In this document: positions 11,519 to 23,731 of the stretch, piece after piece
Layout: the number at the start of each line of letters is the position of its first letter
Position numbering within the stretch: the first letter of the stretch is position 1
DNA from: Molossus alvarezi
Lineage: Eukaryota > Chordata > Mammalia > Chiroptera > Molossidae
Length of the DNA stretch: 64,000 nt
Assembly (NCBI GenBank): GCA_037176705.1
Contig: CM073889.1
Span: 107,091,890 to 107,155,889, forward strand
Direction: 5' to 3'
Position numbers and translations under genes: made by a program
The notes under the pieces: generated by a model
The model's input: the letters and a program-made list of their open reading frames with translations, nothing else
Told to the model about the DNA's origin: nothing
Database searches by the model: none

Positions 11519-12479
11519 AAGAATTTCAGTTTCGTTTTTAACTAGTTTTATTCTAATGGGTTTAGAGATACAAATATCATTGCCCTACAAACTTACAATT
11601 TAAGACATGTGTCTGTTTTATATATGATACCTACCTGAAATTTTATTTATATATATGTTATATGAAATCATATGAGTGCTAAAAGTAAATTAATTTGATG
11701 TGGAAACACATCAAATATATTTATATTCATAAAGATACTCTAAGACACATAAAAAGGCAATAAAAATAAGCACAGTTGATTGAAACAAACACATCCATTT
11801 ATTTTGATCCAAGAGTTCAATATGATGCTGAGGGGGAAAATCACATAAACCTCAGTGTCGCTTTTGAATGATTCCAGAAATTAAGTTGTTATTATGAAAA
11901 TGGTAAATAAAGGGAAATGAACATTTACCCTATATTTTTTGTGCACATCTCCTCAGTGCAATAAAATGGTTGATGAGAGAAAATGCTTCCTTATAAACAG
12001 TATTCTGGTCAATAGAATGAGAGAATAGCACTATTTTGCCACCCTGACCAATGAAGAGACCTGGGTAATAACTCCGAAGATAACCAAAAAAGGGACAGCT
12101 GAGCATTATATACTTCTTGATGGAAGTACGTAACAGCATCTAAGAAATGGGGAAAAAAGTAAACTTGAATCCATGCAGCCAATTTATAGAAATAACAGAG
12201 GTCAGAAGAACACTCCTTAAGTACCGCTGAAAGTCTAGATCAGCAGGGTCAGATTTTAGGAATCTCAGTGGGACAGAAGAACTGATATTTTCCCAGAAGA
12301 GTGAGAGGCAAACTGTTGATTAAGAGATTTAGTAAAGAGACATATATGGATTAGGATTGGAGAGACAGATGTAAAAAAAGTGAAGGAAAAGAGGGGGAGA
12401 GGGGAAAGAGAAAGAGGCAGCGAGGGGGACAGAAAGAGAATCACTAAACATGTGAACACTGACTGGCTATTTGATGGTA

Positions 12480-12985
12480 TTGGGAATTATTTACAGTTTT
12501 GTTTGGTGTGGTAATAGTATTGTGGTTATTTTTTTAGGAGTCCCAATCTTTTAGACACATCTACTGAAATATTTACAGATGAGGTTTGCTGCAAAGTAAT
12601 TCAAGGTGTCGGGGAGAATGAGTGAGGGTTTAGATCAGCAGTTCTCAACCAGTGGGTTGTGACCCCTTTTGGGGGTCGAACGACCTTCACAGGGGTTGCC
12701 TAAGACCATCAGAAAACACATATTTCCGATAGCAATTCATAACAGTAGCAAAATTATAGTTATGAAGTAGCAATGAAAATAATCTTCTGGTTGGGGGTCA
12801 CCACAACATGAGGAACTATATTAAAGGGTGGCTGCATTAGGAAGGTTGAGAACCATTGGTTTAGATGAAACAAGATTGGCCAGGAGGTCAACACTGTTGA
12901 AGCTGGATGGTGGTTAAAACAAGGGTTATTACACTTTTCTGTCTACTTTTATATATGTTTGAAGTTTTATGTAATAAAAGTGATG
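12480..12985 (+). mobile_element. Old L1M 3' end, split by a hAT MITE
   Basis: The flanks of the hAT insertion form one old L1-like tail. Upstream has TTTTAGACACATCTACTGAA. Downstream has GATGAAACAAGATTGGCCAG, then TACTTTTATATATGTTTGAA and a closing AATAAAAG. The hAT copy at 12636-12858 interrupts it with its own 8-bp duplication, so this L1 is the older of the two. Confidence 0.6.
12636..12858. mobile_element. hAT MITE with 8-bp target duplication
   Basis: The element begins CAGCAGTTCTCAACC and ends GGTTGAGAACCATTG, giving imperfect terminal inverted repeats of the hAT type. It is flanked by the 8-bp direct repeat GTTTAGAT (12628-12635 and 12859-12866). At 223 bp with no reading frame it is non-autonomous. 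The internal text (TTTTGGGGGTCGAACGACCT, CTAAGACCATC) matches a group of hAT MITEs I recall from rodents and bats (URR1-like or SPIN-like); the exact family is not certain. Confidence 0.85.
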
Positions 12986-13422
12986 CCTAACAATGGAACT
13001 GGTAATTCTAAATGTCAACCAGAATTAGAAACCTCTGGGCCAGATCATCTCTAAAGTCCATTCTAATTCTGAGCCTTCTAAGTCTATTTTTGAGTCATGT
13101 TAACAAGATGTGCTCCAGAAATTCAGAGACAAATAGTTGGAGGGACCAGCAAAATTTAGTAAATAAATTAAAACTTAACCAAGACCATGAACGATAACTT
13201 AAATATGGACAGGGGAGTGTGAATCAAATGCCTTCATTCATCCTACAAATATTTTTAATGGTTCCTCATTGCCAGACAGTGCACCCAGCACTGGGGGATG
13301 TGGTTGTAGTCACAATAGTTACGATGATGATACTTTTGAACTTCACTTATTGCAGAGGCTCTGTGTTACCCTGGAGGGAATGCTGGTTTGGGGACTGGAG
13401 CTTTGGTTTCTGGACCTTTAAT

Positions 13423-13636
13423 TTTTTTTTTTTTTTATAGAGTGGGAGGGAGAGAGAGGAAGGGAGAGAGAGAGAAACATCGACGTGAAGGGACACATCG
13501 AGTGGCTGCCACCCGCATGACCAACCAGGACCGGGGACAAACTGCAACCGAAGTACGTGCCCTTAGCGGGAACCGAACCCGGGTCTCTCCGGACTGCAGG
13601 TCGACGCTCTAACCGCTGAGCCAAACCGGCCAGGGC
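13423..13636 (-). mobile_element. Ves SINE, subfamily 1, with target duplication
   Basis: It is flanked by perfect TGGACCTTTAAT (13411-13422 and 13637-13648). The body is close to the other subfamily 1 copies but lacks the GGACATTTTTCC tail block, so it is truncated at the 3' end or belongs to a shorter variant. Confidence 0.96.
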
Positions 13637-14364
13637 TGGACCTTTAATCTAGAGGAAGCCACATAACCTCACTCAGCCTCTGTTTTCTGATCTGTCGTAA
13701 TGAGAAGGTTGGACCATTCCAGCTCTTGACTTTTATGAAATATGATGCATGAAGATATTTTGCTTTATAGCTTTTGCTATAAGTATGGATGGTATGGTAT
13801 ATGGGACTAAATAGGTTTTTACCCTATCAGTAACCGTGAGATTTGCTTGTCAGTGAGAGTGGATGAAGGTATATCTCTTTTTCTGCCCTGTAATATAGTT
13901 GTATAAACAAAAATTTGAGCTAGCATAATTAGATTCTCTCCATAAACCAAAACAGGTCTGACCGTAAGCACACTTTCTGTCTCAGAACAGAACTGATCTT
14001 ACTTGGACATTGGACTCACCCGCTGCAGACTGAGGGGAGAGCATTGCTGGCTGAGGGCCACTGGGCCAGAGTTAGCAGGGGCAGGTGGGAAACCCAGAAT
14101 CATGTATTTTTACCTTCTTTGTCTTCCTTTTATGTGTCTAGATTATTCAGATAATAATTTTGGCCATCCTTGAAGAGGCCCCTTAGACTTTTTATTCTTC
14201 ATACATGTTAAAATGATTCATAGATTACTTAATTGTCATGAATCACTTTACAGTGTCGGGGTTTACCAGGGGAAAAACAATTTGATGTATTTCAGTTGTA
14301 ACATTAAACATAAACTTTTTTGAAGATAACTTAAGTCTGGAATATTACATAACCTATTACTTTT

Positions 14365-15341
14365 ATTTATTTATTTAAAAAATATATTATTATTATTAAT
14401 TTATTTTTGTTACAGATGTTTTCTACTTTTTCCCCCATTGACACCCTCCTCCCGCTCCCTCCCTTCCCCGGCATTGTTGTCTATGTCCATGGTTACACAT
14501 ACATGCATTTAAGTTCTGTGGTTTATTTCTTCCCTCTCCCCAAGCCCCCTCTTCTGAGGTTTGTCCATCTGTACCCTATGTCTGTGTCTCTGGGTCTATT
14601 TTGTTCATCAGTTTGGTTTGTTCATTATATTCCACAAATAAGTGAGATTATGTGGTATTTGTCTTTCTCTGATTGTCTTGTTTCACTTAGGATAATACTC
14701 TTTAGGTCCCTCTGTGTCGTCTCAAATTATAAGAGGTCGTTCATTCATACAGCTGCATAGTACTCCATTGTGTATATGTACCACAGCTTTTTTTTCCATT
14801 CATCTATTGATGGACACTTGGGCTGTTTCTAGATCTTAGCTATTGTAAATAGTGCTGCTATGAACATAGGGGTACATATATTCTTTCTGATTGGTGTTTC
14901 AAGCTTCTCAGGATATATTCCTAGAAGTGGGATCACTGGGTCAAATAGCAGTTCAATTTTTAACTTTCTGAGGTAACACCATAGTGTTTTCCAAGTGGCT
15001 GCACAGTCTGCATTCCAGTATATGGGAGAGCATAGTTGCCAATGATACATCAGATAAGAGGTTAATTTCCAAAATATATAGAGTGCTCATACAACTCAAC
15101 AAAAGGAAGACAAAGAATTAAAAATTAAAAAATGGGCAGAGGACCTAAAGAGACACCTCTCCAAATAGGACATACAAATGGCCAAGAGACATATGAAAAA
15201 ATGCTCAATGTCACTAACCATCAGAGAGATGCAAATTAAAACAACAGTGAAGTATCACCTCACACCTGTCAGAATGGCCGCCATCAACAAATCATCAAAC
15301 AATAAGTGCTGGCGAGGGTGTGGAGAAAAGGGGACTCTAGT
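14365..15341 (-). mobile_element. 5'-truncated and 5'-inverted LINE-1 (twin priming)
   Basis: From about 14365 to 15017 the minus strand reads the end of L1 ORF2 and the 3' UTR, with ORF2-like text such as WCYLRKLKIELLFDPVIP (14829-15050, minus). From about 15027 to 15341 the plus strand carries the ORF2 segment that lies directly upstream, for example [20 protein letters not shown]. The two pieces are adjacent in L1 but in opposite orientation, joined by a few unassigned bases. Flanking direct repeats are ACATAACCTATTACTTTT (14347-14364) and the same with one change (15342-15359). Confidence 0.88.
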
Positions 15342-15359
15342 ACATAGCCTATTACTTTT

Positions 15360-15596
15360 TTTTTTTTAAAGAGTGAATTTAAAGATTGTATTTTTTCTTT
15401 ATTTATAGAGAGAGAGGAAGGGAAAGGGATAGAGAGATAGAAACATCAATGAGAGAGAACACTGATTAGCCGCCTCCTGCATGTCCTCACTGGGGATCGG
15501 GCCCACAACCTGGGCATGTGCCCTGACCGGGAATGAACTGGCAACCTCTTGGTACAGGGGTCGATGCTCAACCACTGAGCCATACCAGCCGGGCTT
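15360..15596 (-). mobile_element. Ves SINE, subfamily 2, inserted at an L1 edge
   Basis: It is flanked by TAGCCTATTACTTTT (15345-15359 and 15597-15611). The left repeat is also the right target duplication of the L1 at 14365-15341, so the SINE came second. The tail is TTTTTTCTTTATTTATAGAG and the head ends CCATACCAGCCGGGC. Confidence 0.95.
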
Positions 15597-15689
15597 TAGC
15601 CTATTACTTTTAAATAAATATTATATATAATGTACAGAACAGAGGATTTCAAGTTAGGTAAGCCTTATTTTGGCATTACTAACAGTATA

Positions 15690-15860
15690 ATCTAGAATAA
15701 GTTATTTAAGGTTTTTGAGAAGCAGTTTTCTCATCTTCAAATTTGAAACTAACGTCATATTCCCCATAGGACTATTTTCATAATTAAATAAAATATCACA
15801 TGTAAAGGCCTCCGGGGCACTACTTGCCATCAACTAGACAGTCAGCAGATATAATTCTCT
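15690..15860 (+). repeat. MIR-class SINE remnant
   Basis: TTTTCTCATCTTCAAATTTG followed by CATAATTAAATAAAATATCA and ATGTAAAGGCCTC keeps the MIR order. It lies just right of the nested L1/SINE site. Confidence 0.6.
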
Positions 15861-16129
15861 GTTTTCTTTTCATTCATTCATTTTACTGGTTTGTGGTATT
15901 TTTTGTTTGTTTATTTTTTACTGTTTGGTAAAATGTTTTATATATTTGTAAAAGGACGGGAGTCCCAGTAGTTTCCCACTTTTACAGAAATCCATTTTGA
16001 AACCATAGTATAATATACAAATAAACGCCTGTGGTTGAAGAAAATAGGAACAATTTCTGTGTAATTACATACAGGAAATGGGGGGGAGGAGTATGTCAAG
16101 AGCCTCCCTGTGTTAGGCACAGTGGGTGT

Positions 16130-16265
16130 TATGCCATTTACTGCTCCTGTCAGCTCAAGAAATAGGTCTCGTCCCCATCTCGTATCTCATTAGGTGACCA
16201 CAGGTGAAGTCACCTAAGATCAAACTGTTATCAAATTGTAGATTTGGGATTCGAATCCAGATTTG
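16130..16265 (-). repeat. MIR-class SINE remnant
   Basis: GGTGAAGTCACCTAAGATCA followed by GATTTGGGATTCGAATCCAG is the reverse of the MIR tRNA-related part. Confidence 0.5.
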
Positions 16266-17737
16266 ACTTCGTGGCTCTATGCTACTGTCCATGGATTTGC
16301 AGTCACTGGAGAGAGAAGGGTAGCTTTTGTCTCCTTACTGGAAGGGACAGGGCCAAAGTGTGGAGTGGGGAACATAACCGAATCACCCAGAGGACTTGCT
16401 CCAATTATACTCAGGGCACCCTGCTCCCAACCTGCTGCAGTGAGACAGGGTTTGGTAATATGTCACATTCTTCAAGTATATTGGGATACAAAAAATATTG
16501 AATATATCATTCTCTGATATACTGCTTAGATATGAAGTTATTGTATACATGATTATGTCAAATTAAATGTATACATGGATGTGAAGTCTTAAGAATATTT
16601 TGACAGTCTTATTTATTTTTCTTTATTGCTCCTAGACAATTGAAAAGCATGGGGCATTTTTATATGTTCTGTGTGTATAATATAAGAAGTAAACAGTCCT
16701 GTAATATATTTTTTCAGGATGCACTTAGCTGTCAATGACAGTAGAATAACAAAGTATTTCTTCTATTAGTTTGCAGCATTACTTCTTTTATTGGAAATGA
16801 AGACTGGTTTATAGTGATTTTTAATCTAAATTTGATTATCTAAAAGAATTAATTAATGAAAATTAAGCCACCCATAGATAGCTGTTTTGCAAATTTAGTG
16901 AGAAAAAAAAAAAAACTATATTGAGGGAAAATTTTAAAAATATATTAGAACCATACTCTAACCAATAAGGTGTGAGGCAGCTAACTGCTTCCTGTCCCTT
17001 TCAGAATTACTCAGCCCGAGAAAAGACAGCACATCCTGATTTACTGTGCAGTGAATGTCCCGCGTGTCGCCTCCTGCACACCCAGACACACGCCCCGCAC
17101 AGGCACACAGTGGTGGCAAGGAACTGTGTGGCTAACCATTTCTTTTATCAAACTTATGTAAGAACTAAAGTGGGATGGAACACTTTCTTCCTTTGTGAAA
17201 GAAATAGCACAAAGTTATTTAAACGTGCAAAATGAATGGCAGTCTAGTGTTATCTTGAATTCATGATATGTTTGCTTTTAAGCTCAAAAGAAAAACAAGT
17301 TTTTCAAAGGAAAAGTATTTCTCAATAGTGTAGTATCAATTAATCTGTATGCATAGATTAGTATCAAGTAACATTTATATGCATAGGTAGCAGAAGCAGT
17401 GTCAAAACTTAGCTTACATTTCATAATATTTTGGGAAGTTATTATAAACATGCAAATTTCAATTGTGCTCTTCAGTATGATTTTTTTACTTTATTTCAGG
17501 AATGATCCACTCATCTAGAGAATAGGTGTTTTATTCATGTATGTTGTGTTTTAACTCACAAATTCTGTCTTTCCATTTGTAATTTTTCTACAAGCATCTA
17601 ATGTTTTTTTTCAGCCTAGACTTTGCAATACTAGTTTTGGTTGTCCTAAAGCCAAATCAGTAAAATTATTGAGAGGTTAAAAAAAAAACAGATCTAGAGC
17701 AAACTGCTCTGAAGTATCATTTGTAGTACTCCTGCCA

Positions 17738-17745
17738 ACACACAC

Positions 17746-17771
<26 letters not shown>
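17738..17771 (+). repeat. CA/GT microsatellite
   Basis: A short ACACAC block runs directly into (GT)13, so the RNA could fold back on itself. Confidence 0.95.
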
Positions 17772-17778
<7 letters not shown>

Positions 17779-19719
17779 CATGTATGTATTTCTTTTTTAT
17801 CTTAACTGAATAGAAATGATTATATGTGATTCAATTGTGATGTTCATTGTTTCTATAACTCAGATAGTCAGGAATTCATTGTATTATAGTATCTGGATCT
17901 TTATCTTGAAAGATCAGAGCCCAGAGCCTCCTTATTTGTAGAAGAGAGAATTTTGTAGTTGGAGTGACATTTCCTTGTCACATTGTATGTCACTTACTAT
18001 ATTGCTATGTATGTGTTTGTTAAAAAATACATATACCTCAAAATAATTCTTTGGAAATATGTTTGCCCTCTGTCTTTGTTTGACATTAACACTTATTCCC
18101 AAAAGAGCTGTTTCAGCTTTTCATGGAGCTTTGCTGTTGGCTCTCTTGTAAGCCCACCAGCACCCTCTCATCCCAGAATTCTCAGTGCAGGCCTAGCTGC
18201 TCTGGGAAGGCTGCTGTTGAGCCCCCATTAACAGAGCCACCACTCCTGGGTTAGATAATGGACTCAAAGGTTAAGAGCAGAGGATCTCAACAGCTCCAAT
18301 CAGCAGGGCTTTTGCAGGGCTAATTACCTCTTTACTGCGCTGACTCTAATGTGACATGTTTATTGCCTTAACTAACAACTCATTAGCTTAGTTGATGTTT
18401 TTGTCAATATTAATTCGTTCATTTAAGCCAAGTCAAAGCTTAAACAAAGATGTCCAGACTGAGAAACGGGCAGCAGAGTGACTTTTGTTTGCTCATCTTT
18501 TTTTTCCCCCTCCTTACTCAACTTCAATATAATAAATATGTAGAAAGGACACATTTAGAGTGCTTGTATTGAGAATGTTGGTATTTGTCCATCTACTGCA
18601 TGTAAAACAATTCCGAGTTTATTTTCCTGTGGTTACTCTGGTCTCCATATGACAAGTTACTGTTCAGTGTCTGCTAAAGGCAAATACTTCCAGTCTTGGA
18701 CTACATATCTATAAAGGTTTAACATTCAGCAGTTCCTTGCTCCAGTTGAATGTTTTAGTGTGAGCATTAAAAACAAAGATCAAGTAATTTTTCATATAAT
18801 TTTAATCTCCTCTAGACTACTTAGAAATTACTTTGCGATTTATCTTGTAATGATCACTAACTTACTTAGTCTGTGTGAATTATTTTAAAAGAGGGGCAAT
18901 TATAAAGTTATCCTGAAACATTTATATTTTGCCATACTTTTGGTTAACATTAATGCTATTTCTTGGAGAATGTCATTGTTTTGATTTCATGTATTCTTTA
19001 AATAATTTCAATTTAAAAGTTCTGGAGTAGTGCAAATGCTTAAAATAACTGAGTGTGAGCCTTGGATTGAGGGGTAAGTCGGTCGCTTTGGAGGGTGCGT
19101 CAGCATCCTCAGAACCCTGGAATCCATCTGGCAAGTCCTCGCACAGCAGGTGCGTGGGGTCCACATGGCCGGGAAGGGGAAGACGCGTTCCTGACCAGAC
19201 AACAGCGAAGCTGCAAACTCAGGGTTTCATCCCTGGAAAGACCAGTCTCTGCTTTGAAGGCCCTAGACTCACTCTGGTGGGTGCTTCCTGGAGCTAATGG
19301 AGGCCAGAGGAGGCTGATCGAAGTTCTGCATAGAACATGGAATGCTACTTGATTCATTTTCAGTGAGAAATACATAATGTATCAGAGAGACTCATTTATT
19401 TCATTTCTCATTCTATATCTATAGAAGGTTACATGGGCGCTAAATTATCAGTCGTCATAAGAAATCAAAGTATAATTGTGTACATTCTGCAATAAATATT
19501 TTGACTTATTATCTTCCCTTCTTTCCTTGGTGACCATTCTATCCTGAATCTGTTTCAATAAGGCTCTTCTGCCTTTCATTCTACTGTAATCTTTCAATAA
19601 GGGTACCAGTGACTTACGCATTGCTAAACCCAATAAGCACGTCTCAGCCCTTGTCTCTGTCTCTTGATAGCATGTGGTTCCGGCTATGTGGAAACTTGAA
19701 ACTTCTCTTCACTTGCTTT

Positions 19720-20127
19720 CGGTGACATTGCCCTTTCCTGTTTCTCCCCCTTCATTCGCCTCTTGCTCTCGCGGTAGATAACCCTCTTCTTTCCACCTGT
19801 GAAAATCTGCCGGACCTGCCCTTGTTCTCGAGGTATCACAGCCGGTCCTGTGCCTTCCAGACTCCCCCCACATGGATGGCTCCATGTGCCTCTGTCATTT
19901 CGCTCGCGTCTTTGTTTAAATGTCACCTTCTACAGAATCCTTCCCTTTCTATCACTTTCCACACTCTTACTCTGCTTTATTTTTCTTCACAGGACTTAGT
20001 ACTACTTGACATACATGTTTGTTCATTTGGCTTTACGTCCCAAGTGGAATGTAAGCTTCATGAGAGCAGACTTTGTTATCCTGCACTTAAACATGCCCGG
20101 TACACAGCCTGCACTGGTAAATGGTGA
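19720..20127 (+). mobile_element. L2-type LINE 3' end
   Basis: TTTAAATGTCACCTTCTACA followed by GAATCCTTCCC, then GTAAGCTTCATGAGAGCAGA and a tail through CGGTACACAGCCTGC, is the usual order of an L2 3' end. It is old and has small gaps. Confidence 0.6.
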
Positions 20128-21628
20128 CAGAATCAAAGCCTCACTCAGCCAGTAGGTATAGAGCTAGAACGTAAACCCATGTTCTCGTCTCCTTCCTTCC
20201 CCCTCCCGCTCATGTCATTCAATGACCCTCTGCCTTTGGGGACAGGACATAGAAGTGTTTGGACCATTCCGCTAAAGACTTGATAAATTAATGGATTTTT
20301 TTTTCTTTTTACTTCTTTGACATCATGAACTTCTGTTATTTTACTTCTTGTTACTGCCAGTCAGCACTTTTACTTCCATAGGCAGGAAGAGACTGGGGGC
20401 AGTAGGTAACATTCTCTTGTTTGTTCATAGGAGGGTAAGAGTATCTCCTATTTCAACCTGCCATCCAAATTACGTTAACTACCCAAAGCAAGATGAGATT
20501 GAATTTAATTATAAATCACAGCTTGGTTCATTTATAACTCAAAATGGAGCAGAAAAAAAACCAAAAACCCACTTTGAATCAAGGAGTTTTTGAATTTTAT
20601 ACTCTTCTGATTGTAGGATAGGACATAGCTAATTACTTTGAATTAGGACAGTTTTGATTAACCTAGTATATTAATGAGTTTTAAGAAATCTTTACCAAAT
20701 AATTTCCTAATTTAACAAAGTTATTTTATGCTTTTTATAAAAAGAAATGATTACTTGTTTTTTATGCCATGTAGGATGTTAAAAGTTAAAGCAGTTTTTA
20801 GTAACTGTGTTAATGTAAAGCATCTAGTTGTAGAAATGTTTGCTACTCATTCTATATCCGTGAACAATGCACTCTACATTGGAATTATTTTTAATCAAAT
20901 CAAGCACTAGGGTAAAGCAAAGGGATGGAATCCCAGCCAGCATTCTGCCATCCTTGTTCTTTGATGGGCATTAGCAAATGGAAACATGCACTTGGTTACA
21001 CTTTGAAATAAGTGGCCAATCATTATTAATTCATTTTGCTCTCATTGTAATGGCATAAATCATCATAAATTCGTTTGGTTTAAAGTGCATATAATATGTT
21101 CTCCCACAGGAATTTCCTTGTAATTGAGCTATTAATTAATGTATTTTTTAATATGACCTTTTTCCCCTTCTCTACTGTTTCGAGCCAAAGATGGCGAGTG
21201 GCCATTTCTTCATTCATACTTTTCTTTTAAGTATGAGGGACAAGTTTGACTTAACTATGCCTGGAGACTGTCCTAGGCCAGACCAAACTGCAAGAAAATG
21301 TTTATACATTACCTATCAGCAGTTCAGCAGTAATAATTGTCAATGATCTCTGAGGGCTCTTTGGAAAATTCTCTGAAATGCTGTGATTTTATATTTCTAG
21401 TAAGAAAATTTCATTCTCCCTTGATAAATATGGTTTGATTACAGCTTCCATTTTAATTTCTAATTCTTAAAATCGCTCGGCACGGCCACTGGTTTCTGTA
21501 AGCTTTGACTGCCATAAGTCCCAGGTCCCTTTTCGGTGAGACGGCTCCAGCATCAGGGTCCCCTGCTCCCTCCTGATGTGCTGTCCGTTCCACATGTTTC
21601 TGCTTCGGCCTCTTCAGTGAGCAGCGCC

Positions 21629-21815
21629 CAGGTCCTTCTTCACAGCCGGTGGGGCCTCTTAGCCCGCAGGTCCTTCTTCACAGCCGGTGGGGCCTCTTAG
21701 CCCGCAGGTCCTTCTTCACAGCCGGTGGGGCCTCTTAGCCCGCAGGTCCTTCTTCACAGCCGGTGGGGGCCTCTTAGCCCGCAGGTCCTTCTTCACAGCC
21801 GGTGGGGCCTCTTAG
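21629..21815 (+). repeat. 38-bp minisatellite, five copies
   Basis: The unit starts CAGGTCCTTCTTCACAGCCG and continues GTGGGGCCTCTTAGCCCG. Copies start at 21629, 21667, 21705, 21743 and 21782. The fourth has one extra G; the last is cut after 34 bases. Otherwise they are identical. The unit is not a multiple of three, so it does not encode a protein repeat. It is GC-rich with two CpGs per unit, in an AT-rich intron. Confidence 0.97.
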
Positions 21816-22373
21816 GCAGCCGGGCTCCTGGGAGGCTTCGCATCTCAAGGGAAGCATCTTGGGAGGGAAAAAGCAGCCCCCCCGCAGGACATAAAAATTA
21901 CAAATGGACAGCTGGAGAAAAATGTAAAAATGTCACTGATTCTGTATGACCTTTTAAGAGAATCTTTCTTTTTTAAAACTGTTTTTACACAATTAGAAAC
22001 TGGGTAAAAAAAAAATACCTGATTCATATTCATATCATGAAGATATCATGTTAGTAGGGTCTGTGGTTGCATGGAAATAAAGGTTTGACTTTGTGTTAAA
22101 GGTGTTCTGTTTACTGTATAAAACTGGCAGTACGTGTATTTTCAGTAAGTAAAAGAAGTCTAAAGTGGTATTTATTACCAAAGGAATGATATGAAAGATA
22201 ATACCTGATACTCAGACTAGAAATATAGAACTATAGTTCTTTATAGTTAATAGTGCTTTCATGTAATAGGCACTCAATTAATGTAGGATGCGTTAATAAA
22301 GTAAGACTATGCTTTGTGATAAGGATGAATAAATACTCCAGAAAACAAATTCATTGTTACCTACGTAATAGCA

Positions 22374-22376
<3 letters not shown>

Positions 22377-22406
<30 letters not shown>
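22377..22406 (+). repeat. GT microsatellite
   Basis: About 15 perfect GT units just upstream of the SINE at 22446. Confidence 0.95.
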
Positions 22407-22409
<3 letters not shown>

Positions 22410-22445
22410 GGCTTGTATATTAATCTTTTAAAAGAATTGGTCATG

Positions 22446-22604
22446 CCCTGGCCGGTTTGGCTCCATGGTTAGAGCGTCGGCCCGCGGACCAGAGAGTCCT
22501 CAGTTTGGTTCCTGCTAAGGGCACGTACCTCGGTTACAGTTTGTCCCTGGCTCTGGTTGAGGTCGTGTGGGTGGCAACCACTCCATGTGTCTCTCTCACA
22601 TCGA

Positions 22605-22647
<43 letters not shown>

Positions 22648-22723
22648 TCTTCTTCCCTCCTACTCTATATCTCAAGATAAAATACAAAAATGTCCTCGGG
22701 TGAGGATAAAAAAATAAAATAAA
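22446..22723 (+). mobile_element. Ves SINE, subfamily 1, with target duplication
   Basis: The head is CCCTGGCCGGTTTGGCTCCA. A pure TC tract of about 30 bp lies in the body. The tail is TGTCCTCGGGTGAGGAT. AAGAATTGGTCAT on the left and AAGAACTGGTCAT on the right differ by one base. Confidence 0.95.
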
Positions 22724-23499
22724 AAAGAACTGGTCATTATAACCAGCCAGATCCTACAAAAATTTTTAAAATTGATGTTTTTTGTTGGTCAGTTTATGAG
22801 TGGAGAACATTCATGTTAGCAAAGCAAAGCAACAAGTCAGTCACACGATAGTACTGTCCGTTTTTGCCACTGTTTATATGGGCTTGATTTCGCTGTCTCT
22901 GTCTCAACCCTCTTCCCATCTTCTGCATTTTGCTGTCACAGCAGAGAGTAAATATTTTCTTGCAGCTTTGCTCTTTTGTAGCACTTCTTAAAAAACAGCA
23001 AGACTGAAGTTGGAACACACACAAAACTTGAGAAAAAAGAGCACTAAAATATGAGCTATTGTTATCACTCTTGAAGGCATGACAACAGATTAGTCTCTCA
23101 ACCGCCCAAGGGGCTATGTTTGTTGTGATATATCCAGGCTGGATTGTTGTGCTTCTGCTTTTTAGAGGGCGTTGTTTTGATCTGCTTGCTGGTGTTCTGA
23201 GGCGGTCTGCATTTCGGTAGTTCATTCGGACATTTGACTAGATTACGGGGTGGTGGGGACCAGTGCTCGTGCCTCCCGAATTCCCTCTGCAGGCCCCGCA
23301 GTGTCTGGGCGCCCAGCTGCCTTGCCCTGAAGAAGACCAATGATTTGGAAACTTGACCTTGACTAGGGTCCCAGGTTGACTTGAATGATGCTGAACTTCA
23401 CCCTGTAACGAGTTGAGTCAGCAGCCTCTTGGCAGTATTTAGCAGTGATTTACATTTTTTGTTCTGCTGAGTACAAACATTAAAAAAATACTACTCTCA

Positions 23500-23731
23500 C
23501 CCTGGCCGGTTTCTCAGTGGTTAGAGCATCGGCCTGCGAACCAGAGAGGTCCGGGTTCGGTTCCCACCAAGGGCACCTACCTCGTTGCAGTTTGTCCCCG
23601 GCCCCGTTTGGGGTCACGTGGGTGGCAGCCAGTCGATGTGTCTCTCTCACATCGATGTTTCTCCCTCTCTCCCTCCTCCTCCATCTGAAGATAAATGCAA
23701 AAATGTCCTGAGGTAAGGATTAAAAAAAAAA
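23500..23731 (+). mobile_element. Ves SINE, subfamily 1
   Basis: The head CCTGGCCGGTTTCTCAGTGG has lost a few bases of the A box (GGC missing in the GGCTCAG motif). The B box GGGTTCGGTTCCC is intact. The tail is TGTCCTGAGGTAAGGATT plus A(11). AAATACT recurs on both sides as an approximate target duplication. Confidence 0.93.

Noticed and set aside
21629..21815. Regular repeats as a possible CRISPR array
   Set aside because: Units are directly adjacent, with no spacers, in a mammalian intron.
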